39,647 nucleotides of DNA. Source: an uncultured Eubacterium sp. (GTDB taxonomy: Bacteria > Bacillota > Clostridia > Oscillospirales > Acutalibacteraceae). Shown here one piece after another: positions 31,295 through 38,304 of this stretch. Under the pieces are notes generated by a model. It was not told the DNA's origin. It made no database searches and saw only the letters and a program-made list of their open reading frames with translations. The position numbers and the translations under genes are program-made. The DNA lies in the NCBI GenBank assembly GCA_900542875.1, contig UQPH01000011.1, positions 1 to 39,647 on the forward strand, read 5' to 3'. Position 1 is the first letter of the stretch. Each line of letters starts with the position of its first letter.

Positions 31295-32635
31295 TTATTT
31301 TACCGTTTGTTTTACACTTTTTTTGTAGATGAATAAGGCGGCGATTGCCGTTATCAGTTCCGCAATCCAAAAGGCGTGCCATACGCCGTTTGCCGAGAAA
31401 ATTTTGCTGAGAATAAATGCGGTCGGAATGATTATAATTGTGTATCTCAAAAGCGAGATGATGAGCGACGGCAGACCCTTGCTCAGTCCTTCGAGAGCGC
31501 CCGACGAGGTGACCGATACAGCCGATACCACAAAACCTGCGCTGATTATTCGCAGTGCGTTTTTGCCTATTTCTACGGTCTCGGCGTTGGTCGAAAACAT
31601 AGAAATAAGTTTGCCGGGAATTGTAAGGCAGATTACCGTGCCGATAAGCATTATTCCTGCGGTCATAATGAGGACGGTTCTGTAAATTTGCTCAACTCTT
31701 TTGTGCTCCCCTGCACCGTAGTTATAGCCGACAAGCGGTCGCATTCCCTGAACTATGCCGTTTGCGGGGAGATAAAGGAAAGTTTGCAATTTATAGTAGA
31801 TGCCGAGAATAAGAATATAAACCTGTGAAAACGAGGCGAGAACGGCGTTGAGCGATGAAATTAAAACAGACGGCAGAGCCAAATTGAGTATTGCCGGGAT
31901 TCCGATTGAGTAAAGTTTTCCTATCATCTTTTTGTCGAATGAAAAATAGGACGGCTTTATTTTTACGCTTATCGGGCGGAAAAAATAAACTATGAGATAT
32001 ACAATCAGTGAAAATGTCTGACCGAGTCCTGTTGCAAGAGCCGCACCCGTTATGCCGAGGGCGGGACTTGAACCTACGCCGAAAATCATAATCGGGTCGA
32101 GGATGATGTTAACCAGACAGCCTCCTGCAAGGGCAAACATAGAAACTTTCATATTTCCGACAGACTGAAATATTTTTTCAAACGCCAGCCCCATAGACAT
32201 TATTATGTTAAAGGCGAATACTATTTTGCAGTACCTTACTCCCATTGCCTGTACTGTTTCGCTTGAAGTATAGGAAGCAAGAAATTTCGGCATTATCGCA
32301 GTGCAAACCACTGTTAAAACCAGTCCGTGAATGAGACAGAGCATAAAGCCTATGCTTGCCGCCTTGTCGGCTTTTTCCTTTTCGTTTGCTCCGAGGTGAA
32401 AGGAAATGACTGCGTTGAGCCCTACGCCGAAACCGATTGCAACGGCGTTTATAAAATTTTGTACGGGATATACAAGGGACAGTGCCGTCATTGCGTCCTC
32501 GCTGATTTTTGCTACGAAGTAGCTGTCAACAATGTTATAAAGAGAGTTCACAAGCATTGATATAACCATTGGTAATGACATGGATATAACCAGCGGCAGT
32601 ATCGGTCGTGTTTTCATAAAAGTATAATCTTTCAT
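31295..32635 (-). CDS. MATE family efflux transporter
   Basis: 446 residues, about 12 membrane segments, of the MATE (DinF/NorM/MepA-type) family, exporting cationic drugs or metabolites by Na+ or H+ antiport. Typical parts: LVISMSLPMVISMLVNSLYNIVDSYFVAK near the start (a long helix containing Asn and Asp) and GLNAVISFHLGANEKEKADKAA; the second half has MRPLVGYNYGAGEHKR. The start at 32635 follows AAGGAG by 6 nt. The gene is preceded by a 130-nt leader with a terminator hairpin and its own promoter, so regulation by transcription attenuation is likely; the guanidine-IV riboswitch class controls MepA-type MATE genes in Clostridia, making a guanidinium exporter an attractive possibility. Confidence 0.92.
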   Translation of the reverse strand: MKDYTFMKTRPILPLVISMSLPMVISMLVNSLYNIVDSYFVAKISEDAMTALSLVYPVQNFINAVAIGFGVGLNAVISFHLGANEKEKADKAASIGFMLCLIHGLVLTVVCTAIMPKFLASYTSSETVQAMGVRYCKIVFAFNIIMSMGLAFEKIFQSVGNMKVSMFALAGGCLVNIILDPIMIFGVGSSPALGITGAALATGLGQTFSLIVYLIVYFFRPISVKIKPSYFSFDKKMIGKLYSIGIPAILNLALPSVLISSLNAVLASFSQVYILILGIYYKLQTFLYLPANGIVQGMRPLVGYNYGAGEHKRVEQIYRTVLIMTAGIMLIGTVICLTIPGKLISMFSTNAETVEIGKNALRIISAGFVVSAVSVTSSGALEGLSKGLPSLIISLLRYTIIIIPTAFILSKIFSANGVWHAFWIAELITAIAALFIYKKSVKQTVK

Positions 32636-32775
32636 ATTTTTCTCCTTGCTTGAACTATTGATTGCTTTCGTACAAATAAAAAAACCGCACGCTTAATTTG
32701 GGCGTGTGGCGAAAAGATGATTAATCCGGAAAAATCCACTGCATTGTTTTCGTTCGGCTGATTGCCGATGGATAT
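32636..32775 (-). promoter_or_regulatory. Candidate riboswitch/attenuator leader of the MATE gene
   Basis: Transcript predicted to begin near 32769. It can form CCAU/GUGG (32768-32771 with 32736-32739) enclosing CGGC-AAUCA-GCCG (32755-32767), followed by a terminator (32677-32709) and then the MATE ribosome site. The same GUGG can pair with CCAC in the terminator 5' arm (32706-32709), so the two structures exclude each other. Class unassigned; guanidine-IV is the leading idea because of the gene type. Confidence 0.5.
32677..32709 (-). terminator. Terminator hairpin in the MATE leader
   Basis: Minus-strand arms CCACACGC and GCGTGCGG (one A-C mismatch; 32702-32709 with 32685-32692), then TTTTTTTT. 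It may end the fluoride-channel transcript, but a promoter lies between it and that gene, so it also lies in the MATE leader. Confidence 0.75.
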
Positions 32776-32803
32776 ATTATATCAATAACTTTTATTTTGT
32801 CAA
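32776..32803 (-). promoter_or_regulatory. Promoter of the MATE gene
   Basis: Consensus TTGACA (32798-32803), 16-bp spacer, TATAAT (32776-32781), starting only a few bp after the crcB stop. It lies upstream of the leader terminator, which is why the leader looks regulatory. Confidence 0.7.
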
Positions 32804-32806
32804 TAT

Positions 32807-33172
32807 TTATTTTGCAAGAAGCTCGGGCAAAAGAGCGGCGAGTATGCCGAATATAACGCTGAGCAAAATATAAATTATCGCTGTTAAAACACAACCGCTT
32901 TTTATGAGATTTGCGGTTTCGAGCGAAAAGGTGGAAAAGGTGGTGAAGCCTCCGCATATTCCGACTTTGAGAAAGAGTATTAGTTTTGCGTCGAGGTTTT
33001 GATTTTTTGCGGCGGTAAAGGCGATTATGCCTATAATGAGTGCGCCGAGTATGTTTATTATAAATGTATTTATAGGAAACGAGTCGGGATTTTTTATAGG
33101 AATGAGGCTGATTAAATATCTCAAAACCGCCCCGATAAAGCCGCCGAGTCCTACGATTACACAGTTTAGCAT
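32807..33172 (-). CDS. crcB: Fluoride channel/exporter CrcB (Fluc)
   Basis: 121 residues, four membrane segments, of the Fluc/CrcB family of dual-topology fluoride channels. Family features: GGFIGAVLRYLI at the start, INTFIINILGALIIGI (with the Asn of the pore), GICGGFTTFSTFSLE in the third helix carrying the Phe and Ser/Thr ligands, and a final hydrophobic helix. Only one copy is seen, so it would work as a homodimer. I see no fluoride riboswitch (crcB motif) in the leader. Start ATG at 33172 after GGAGAG. Own promoter and a downstream terminator. Confidence 0.93.
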   Translation of the reverse strand: MLNCVIVGLGGFIGAVLRYLISLIPIKNPDSFPINTFIINILGALIIGIIAFTAAKNQNLDAKLILFLKVGICGGFTTFSTFSLETANLIKSGCVLTAIIYILLSVIFGILAALLPELLAK

Positions 33173-33203
33173 TGTGTTACTCTCCGTTCTTTTTGATTAA
33201 TAT

Positions 33204-33231
33204 ATTATAACATAAATATTTTTCTTTTCAA
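33204..33231 (-). promoter_or_regulatory. Promoter of crcB
   Basis: TTGAAA (33226-33231), 16-bp spacer, TATAAT (33204-33209), about 32 nt before the ATG. Such a short leader leaves no room for a fluoride aptamer. Confidence 0.7.
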
Positions 33232-33268
33232 GAAAAAGAACCGTTCCAAAATTTAATCGAAACGGCTC
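33232..33268 (-). terminator. Terminator of the lysis cassette
   Basis: Ten-bp stem with two G-T pairs (33239-33248 with 33259-33268) and a TTCTTTTT tail on the minus strand, 9 nt after the endolysin stop. Confidence 0.75.
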
Positions 33269-33276
33269 CGTTTTAT

Positions 33277-33915
33277 TTACGGCATAAGCAATTTGCCTGA
33301 TTTGAGCATTGCCAACATTTTGAGATTTTGTGCGGGCGTGCCTCTGTAATTTCTTATGCCGTTTTTGGCGGCGATTTGCTTACAGTAGGCGTAATCCGCT
33401 CTTGCTCCGACTGCTTTGAGCGAGTCTACAATGCTGATACTTTTTCCTGTATATCGCTTAAAATATTTTTTGGCGTTTGCTGTATCGGTGTTTGTCGACA
33501 ATGCCTTTTTCGGTCTGAGAACACCTAAAAAGTTAGGATAGGTGTGCCTTATTTTCGTCATGGGTTCGTGGCGTGAGCGTGGATAGTTCTGGTCGTAACT
33601 GTAAAAGTACGAAGTTGTTCCCACACCGTTTGCCACACAAACATGACCGAATCCCGATTTTGTTTTGAACACTCCGATGTCACCCTTTTTCGGCACAAAG
33701 GACGGAGTGTTTGAAATCCAGGTAAAGTTGTTTTTCAAAAATGCGCTTGAGTTTCGTTTCCTGTAAAACTCGATGGCGTTTCCTATCATGACGGGACGTA
33801 TGCCGAGAACATTGTAAATATAATGATTTACCAAGTCAACGCATTGAACGCCGTAGACTCCGTCCCAGTCAATGCCTCTGCCGAGGTTTTTTCTTACCCA
33901 TTCGTCAAATGTCAT
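33277..33915 (-). CDS. Phage-type CHAP endolysin
   Basis: 212 residues. The N-terminal CHAP domain (about 1-140) has catalytic Cys25 in YGVQCVDLVNHY and His91 in GFGHVCV; CHAP enzymes act as amidases or endopeptidases on peptidoglycan. The C-terminal region (about 145-212) has the SIVDSLKAVG..ADYAYC..IAAKNGI.NYRGTPAQN..ML..LKSGKL pattern known from clostridial phage and cell-wall hydrolases as a wall-binding module. It has no signal peptide, so it depends on the neighbouring holin for release. ATG at 33915 with AAAGGGG upstream, overlapping the holin gene by 11 nt. Last gene of the lysis cassette. Confidence 0.87.
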   Translation of the reverse strand: MTFDEWVRKNLGRGIDWDGVYGVQCVDLVNHYIYNVLGIRPVMIGNAIEFYRKRNSSAFLKNNFTWISNTPSFVPKKGDIGVFKTKSGFGHVCVANGVGTTSYFYSYDQNYPRSRHEPMTKIRHTYPNFLGVLRPKKALSTNTDTANAKKYFKRYTGKSISIVDSLKAVGARADYAYCKQIAAKNGIRNYRGTPAQNLKMLAMLKSGKLLMP

Positions 33916-34114
33916 TGTTCGTCCCCTTTTCCAGATTCATAGCTGCCGCTATACCTGCCGAGACGGCAGAAACAAGCAGACCGATAATTGCGGACTTGTC
34001 GCTTGCCTTGTTTCCGGTAAGGTTGATGTATACTGCGTTTACCGTTATGTATGCCAGTGCGGACTGAAGAAATGTGCGTCCTGCTCTGAGCAATGTTTCT
34101 TTTGTGATAATCAT
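33905..34114 (-). CDS. Holin-like small membrane protein
   Basis: 69 residues; a basic N-terminus, a weak first hydrophobic segment (about 11-30) and a stronger second one (about 40-60), ending in a charged tail. Length, topology and position directly before the endolysin match a phage holin that makes the membrane hole. The ATG follows AGGAGG by 5 nt. I recognise the type by context and shape, not by a motif. Confidence 0.72.
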   Translation of the reverse strand: MIITKETLLRAGRTFLQSALAYITVNAVYINLTGNKASDKSAIIGLLVSAVSAGIAAAMNLEKGTNNDI

Positions 34115-34122
34115 AATTCCTC

Positions 34123-34425
34123 CTATTTGTGTGCCTGCTCGTTAAGATATTTTTCGAGCTTTGTTTTTGCCGTGGGAACGCTGTGGTTTGCACCGAGTTG
34201 TTCTAAACCGTCCAGTGCGGCGGAAAGGCCGTAACATATAAGACGGTTTTCTTCTTTGAGGTGGGAAATATCTTTGTCCTGTACGGCGTTTCGCTCCTGC
34301 TGAATTCGAGATTTTTCGTTAAGAGAGCAGATGTATTTTATTACTGATTTGATAATTCCGAAAAGGGTAATCAGCGCCGCCGCAACCGTTCCTGCGGTAA
34401 TTATGTTTTGCGTTAAGCCTGTCAC
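34123..34425 (-). CDS. Phage-type membrane/coiled-coil protein, probable second holin or holin regulator
   Basis: 100 residues: one membrane segment (about 10-32) and a following coiled coil rich in Gln/Glu/Lys (about 35-60), then a helical tail. Shape and place (first of three lysis genes) resemble XhlA-like or holin-associated proteins of Gram-positive phages. Start GTG at 34425 with AAAGGAG 7 nt upstream. It ends 8 bp before the holin-like gene. No tail, capsid or integrase gene accompanies the cassette. Confidence 0.7.
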   Translation of the reverse strand: MTGLTQNIITAGTVAAALITLFGIIKSVIKYICSLNEKSRIQQERNAVQDKDISHLKEENRLICYGLSAALDGLEQLGANHSVPTAKTKLEKYLNEQAHK

Positions 34426-34445
34426 GCTTTCGCTCCTTTCAATAT

Positions 34446-34479
34446 AAAAAGAGTGACGGCATACGGCAGCCGTTCACTC
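34446..34479 (-). terminator. Terminator-like hairpin in front of the lysis cassette
   Basis: GAGTGACGGC (34451-34460) pairs with GCCGTTCACTC (34469-34479, one bulged T), then TTTTT on the minus strand. It lies between the candidate promoter and the first lysis gene, so it may hold the cassette silent, or be a second stop behind dnaJ. Confidence 0.65.
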
Positions 34480-34496
34480 TTCGGGAGACAATTATT

Positions 34497-34525
34497 ATAT
34501 TAGAGATATTTTTTATTTTTTGCAA
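34497..34525 (-). promoter_or_regulatory. Possible promoter of the lysis cassette
   Basis: TTGCAA (34520-34525), 17-bp spacer, TAATAT (34497-34502); AT-rich context makes this only a suggestion. Imperfect repeats of TGCATA lie further upstream (about 34565-34580). The region 34426-34599 contains no gene. Confidence 0.4.
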
Positions 34526-34599
34526 CGATAAGTCGGAACAGGTGTCATTTTTGCACACTCAGCGTATGCACTATATGCACAATATTTTTAATAAAAAGA

Positions 34600-34638
34600 C
34601 AAAAAATAAATCGGGAGAAATCACTTCTCCCGATTTAT
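34600..34638 (-). terminator. Terminator of the heat-shock operon
   Basis: Fourteen-bp stem ATAAATCGGGAGAA (34606-34619) with its complement (34625-34638), 5-nt loop, followed on the minus strand by TTTTTT. About 28 nt after the dnaJ stop. Confidence 0.88.
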
Positions 34639-34665
34639 GGCATGATACAGACTGCCGAGAAAGTC

Positions 34666-35823
34666 TTACTTTTTCTTAAATTTGTCAAAGAAGCCTTCCT
34701 TGCCCGTTGTGTTTGCGACATAGGATTTGTCAAACTGTTTAAGTAAACGCTTTTGCTCTTCGCTGAGTGACTTTGGAATGTCAACAACAATATGAACATA
34801 AAGGTCGCCCTTTGATATGCTGTTTAAGCGCTGAATGCCTTTGCCCTTAAGACGGAATACTTCATTAGGCTGTGTGCCCGACGGTACGGTGTATTCGACA
34901 TCGCCGTCAAGGGTAGGAATACGAACCTTGACTCCGAGGCAAGCCTCTGCAACGCTTATGTGCTTTTCGTAGTGCAAATCGTAGCCGTCACGAACAAAGT
35001 CCTTGTGATTTCTTACGATAATGCCTACTCTTAAATCGCCGGCAGGTCCGCCGTTTATTCCTGCATCGCCGAGACCTCTTGCGGTAACGACCTGATTATT
35101 GTCGATACCTGCGGGAATTGTGATGTCGATTTTTGACTTTTTGCGTACCTTGCCTCTGCCGGCACATTTAGGACATGGCTTTTCTATAATCTTACCTGTT
35201 CCGTTACAAGTACTGCACGGACGGGTTGTGTTCATTTGGAAAAAGCCCTGACCCTGTCTTACCGTTACATATCCCGAGCCGCCGCAGGCTGTGCAGGTCT
35301 TAGGCGATGTACCCTCTGCCGCACCGGTGCCGTGACACTGTGAACAGTCCTCAACCTTTGACACCTCAACCGTCTTTTTACAGCCTTTAGCCGCCTCCTC
35401 AAAGGAGATGGTAACGGTGGTCTGAATGTCTCTGCCTCGCTGCGGAGCGTTTGGATTTCTTGAGCCGCCGAAGCCTGATCCTCCGCCGAAGAAACTGCTG
35501 AAAATATCGCCCAGGTCTATGTCGCCGTCAAATCCGTAAGCACCGCCGCCGAAGCCTGATGCTCCTCCGCCCTGACTTGCCGCATAACTCGGGTCTACGC
35601 CTGCAAAGCCGAATTGGTCGTACTTTCTGCGCTTGTCTGCGTCGGAGAGCACGGAGTATGCCTCGTTGCATTCCTTGAATTTCTCTGCGGCTGACGGGTC
35701 ATCCTTGTTTAAGTCGGGGTGGTATTTTTTGGCAGCCTGTCTGAATGCCTTTTTTATTTCGTCCTGAGTGGCGCCCTTGCTGACTCCCAGCACTTCATAA
35801 TAATCTCTCTTTTGTTCTGCCAT
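34666..35823 (-). CDS. dnaJ: Chaperone DnaJ (Hsp40, type I)
   Basis: 385 residues. J-domain at the start (YYEVLGVSKGATQDEIKKAF, HPD in KKYHPDLNK), a Gly/Phe-rich linker, four CxxCxGxG zinc repeats (CSQCHGTG, CTACGGSG, CSTCNGTG, CPKCAGRG) and the C-terminal substrate-binding part. It delivers unfolded clients to DnaK and stimulates its ATPase. The ATG at 35823 is preferred over one 7 codons earlier because AGGAG lies 7 nt upstream. Separated from dnaK by a 72-bp gap with a strong stem-loop, and ends the operon. Confidence 0.97.
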   Translation of the reverse strand: MAEQKRDYYEVLGVSKGATQDEIKKAFRQAAKKYHPDLNKDDPSAAEKFKECNEAYSVLSDADKRRKYDQFGFAGVDPSYAASQGGGASGFGGGAYGFDGDIDLGDIFSSFFGGGSGFGGSRNPNAPQRGRDIQTTVTISFEEAAKGCKKTVEVSKVEDCSQCHGTGAAEGTSPKTCTACGGSGYVTVRQGQGFFQMNTTRPCSTCNGTGKIIEKPCPKCAGRGKVRKKSKIDITIPAGIDNNQVVTARGLGDAGINGGPAGDLRVGIIVRNHKDFVRDGYDLHYEKHISVAEACLGVKVRIPTLDGDVEYTVPSGTQPNEVFRLKGKGIQRLNSISKGDLYVHIVVDIPKSLSEEQKRLLKQFDKSYVANTTGKEGFFDKFKKK

Positions 35824-35849
35824 ATAGAACTCCTGTAATACCATAGAAC

Positions 35850-35872
35850 GGGCGACAGTATTTCAGTCGCCC
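35850..35872 (-). other. Stem-loop between dnaK and dnaJ
   Basis: Perfect 7-bp GC-rich stem GGGCGAC / GTCGCCC with a 9-nt loop. No T run follows on the minus strand, so it looks like an mRNA processing or stability element and not a terminator. Confidence 0.6.
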
Positions 35873-35895
35873 ATCTATTTTGATTTTAATTTAGA

Positions 35896-37743
35896 TTAGT
35901 TATCGTCAACCTCTGTGTAATCTGCATCGGTGTAGCCTGCGTTGCCGCCCTGCTGAGAGCCGTCATTCGGCTGACCCTGCTGAGGACCTGCTTGTGCACC
36001 CTGAGCTGCCTGAGCTGCTTCGTAGAGTTTCTGCGATACCTCATAGAACTTGTTTGTCAAATCCTCCTGAGTGGACTTGATGGCTTCCATATCTTCGCCT
36101 TTGAGTGCTTCTTTAAGAGCATTGAGCTTTGTCTCAAGTTGTGACTTGTCGTCTGCTGAGAACTTATCGCCGTCTTCGGAAAGCATTTTTTCGGTCTGAT
36201 AAACCATCTGGTCTGCGTTGTTACGAAGGTCAACTGCCTCTCTCTTCTTCTTATCCTCTGCGGCGAATTGTTCAGCCTCACGAACAGCCTTATCAATATC
36301 GTCCTTAGACATATTTGACGAAGCGGTGATAGAAATGTGTTGCTCCTTGCCTGTGCCGAGGTCCTTTGCGGATACATGAACGATACCGTTTTCATCAATA
36401 TCGAATGTTACCTCAATCTGCGGAACGCCTCTGCGAGCGGGAAGAATGCCGTCAAGATGGAACATACCGAGAGTTTTGTTATCTTTTGCAAATTCTCTTT
36501 CACCCTGGAGAACATGAACCTCAACGGAGGTCTGGTTATCTGCTGCGGTTGAGAAAATTTGTGATTTCTTAGTAGGAATGGTTGTGTTACGTTCGATGAT
36601 TACGGTGTTTACGCCGCCCATGGTTTCAATACCGAGTGAAAGCGGAGTAACATCAAGAAGTACAAGACCGTCAACATCGTTATTAAGAACACCGCCCTGA
36701 ATTGCGGCACCCATAGCAACGCATTCATCGGGGTTGATGCCCTTGAAAGGCTCTTTGCCCGAGAACTTCTTAATTGCTTCCTGAACGGCAGGAATACGGG
36801 TTGAACCGCCGACGAGGAGAACCTTGTCAATTTCGTTCATTGAAAGACCGCTGTCGTTGATTGCCTGACGAACAGGACCCATTGTAGCCTCAACAAGGTC
36901 TGCTGTCATTTCGTTGAACTTTGCTCTTGTGAGAGTAGCCTCAAGGTGTTTAGGACCTGTTGCATCTGCGGTGATGAACGGAAGGCTGATTTGTGCGGTT
37001 GTCATACCGGAAAGGTCAATCTTTGCCTTTTCTGCTGCTTCCTTAATTCTCTGCATAGCCATCTTATCGCCCGAAAGGTCAATGCCGTTTTGAGCCTTGA
37101 AGTCTGCTATGAGCCAATCCATAATTTTCTTATCGAAGTCGTCGCCGCCGAGTTTGTTGTTACCTGCTGTTGCGAGAACTTCCTGAACGCCGTCGCCCAT
37201 CTCGATGATAGATACATCGAATGTACCGCCGCCGAGGTCGTATACCATAACCTTTTGGTCATCTTCCTTATCAATACCGAAAGCAAGAGCCGCTGCGGTA
37301 GGCTCGTTGATAATTCTCTTTACATCAAGACCTGCGATTTTACCTGCGTCCTTTGTTGCCTGACGCTGTGAGTCGGTGAAGTAAGCCGGAACAGTGATAA
37401 CTGCTTCCGTTACAGGCTGACCGAGATAAGCCTCTGCGTCTGCTTTAAGTTTTTGAAGAATAACGGAGGAAATCTCCTGCGGTGTGTAAGCCTTGCCGTC
37501 GATGGTTACCTTATAGTCGGAACCCATGTGACGCTTGATTGATGAAATTGTTTTGTCGGGGTTTGTGATAGCCTGACGCTTAGCGACAGCACCTACCATT
37601 CTCTCGCCGTCCTTTGTAAATGCAACTACGGACGGGGTTGTTCTTGCACCCTCTGCGTTTGTGATTACAACCGGTTCGCCGCCTTCGATAACGGCTACGC
37701 AGCTGTTTGTTGTACCTAAGTCAATACCGATAATCTTTCCCAT
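35896..37743 (-). CDS. dnaK: Chaperone DnaK (Hsp70)
   Basis: 615 residues, the usual Gram-positive length. The ATPase domain opens with IIGIDLGTTNSCVAV, carries VITVPAYFTDSQRQATKDAG and VYDLGGGTFDVS, and is followed by the peptide-binding domain (GVPQIEVTFDIDENGI) and a helical lid ending in a Gln/Gly/Ala-rich tail with ADYTEVDDN. It binds exposed hydrophobic stretches and refolds proteins with GrpE and DnaJ. Good ribosome site (AAAGGAG) before 37743. Confidence 0.99.
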   Translation of the reverse strand: MGKIIGIDLGTTNSCVAVIEGGEPVVITNAEGARTTPSVVAFTKDGERMVGAVAKRQAITNPDKTISSIKRHMGSDYKVTIDGKAYTPQEISSVILQKLKADAEAYLGQPVTEAVITVPAYFTDSQRQATKDAGKIAGLDVKRIINEPTAAALAFGIDKEDDQKVMVYDLGGGTFDVSIIEMGDGVQEVLATAGNNKLGGDDFDKKIMDWLIADFKAQNGIDLSGDKMAMQRIKEAAEKAKIDLSGMTTAQISLPFITADATGPKHLEATLTRAKFNEMTADLVEATMGPVRQAINDSGLSMNEIDKVLLVGGSTRIPAVQEAIKKFSGKEPFKGINPDECVAMGAAIQGGVLNNDVDGLVLLDVTPLSLGIETMGGVNTVIIERNTTIPTKKSQIFSTAADNQTSVEVHVLQGEREFAKDNKTLGMFHLDGILPARRGVPQIEVTFDIDENGIVHVSAKDLGTGKEQHISITASSNMSKDDIDKAVREAEQFAAEDKKKREAVDLRNNADQMVYQTEKMLSEDGDKFSADDKSQLETKLNALKEALKGEDMEAIKSTQEDLTNKFYEVSQKLYEAAQAAQGAQAGPQQGQPNDGSQQGGNAGYTDADYTEVDDN

Positions 37744-37785
37744 AATATTTATCTCCTTTACAGTTATAATTAATTTTGTTTGTTA

Positions 37786-38304
37786 TCAGTTGGCCGTTTT
37801 AACCATAGCCGGTCTGATAACTCTGTCATCTATTTTATAGCCTTTTTGGAAAACGTCCGTGATAACATTTTCTTCGAGTTTTTCATCGTCGATATGCATT
37901 ACCGCATGATGAAGGTTCGGGTCAAATGTATCTCCGCTTTCGCCGTAGGCTTCTACGCCGATTTTATTAAGTGTTTGCATAAGCTGGTCAACGGTCATTT
38001 GAACGCCTTTTTTAAGTGCTTCAAAATCTTCACCCTCTTGGCTCAGTGCACGCTCCAAATTGTCGATTGTCGGAAGAAATTCTTTTACGACATTGCCTTT
38101 TGCGTTGGTGTAGGTCTGTTCCTTTTCCTTTGCACTTCTTGCACGGTAGTTGGCATATTCCGCAGCCGTGTAGGCAAGTTGTTTTTTTATATCGGCAAGT
38201 TGGTCTTCAAGGCTAGGTTCTTTCTTTTCCTCGACCTTTACATCTTCTGCCGTTTTGGTCTCTTCCTCTTCGACGAGTTTTTCTTCTTTTTCTTTTTTAC
38301 TCAT
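37786..38304 (-). CDS. grpE: Nucleotide exchange factor GrpE
   Basis: 172 residues: a highly charged Lys/Glu N-terminal tail, a long coiled coil (about 30-110) with AAEYANYRARSAKEKEQ, and a beta domain with DPNLHHAVMH and VFQKGYKI..RVIRPAMV, the family's signature end. It releases ADP from DnaK. The ATG at 38304 follows GGGAGGAG and overlaps hrcA by 8 nt. Confidence 0.96.
   Translation of the reverse strand: MSKKEKEEKLVEEEETKTAEDVKVEEKKEPSLEDQLADIKKQLAYTAAEYANYRARSAKEKEQTYTNAKGNVVKEFLPTIDNLERALSQEGEDFEALKKGVQMTVDQLMQTLNKIGVEAYGESGDTFDPNLHHAVMHIDDEKLEENVITDVFQKGYKIDDRVIRPAMVKTAN

Noticed and set aside
32636..32775. Fluoride riboswitch for crcB
   Set aside because: The position is downstream of crcB and the conserved fluoride aptamer segments are not seen; the leader belongs to the MATE gene.
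34497..34602. Phage attachment site beside the lysis cassette
   Set aside because: The TGCATA repeats are short and imperfect, there is no integrase and no tRNA gene.
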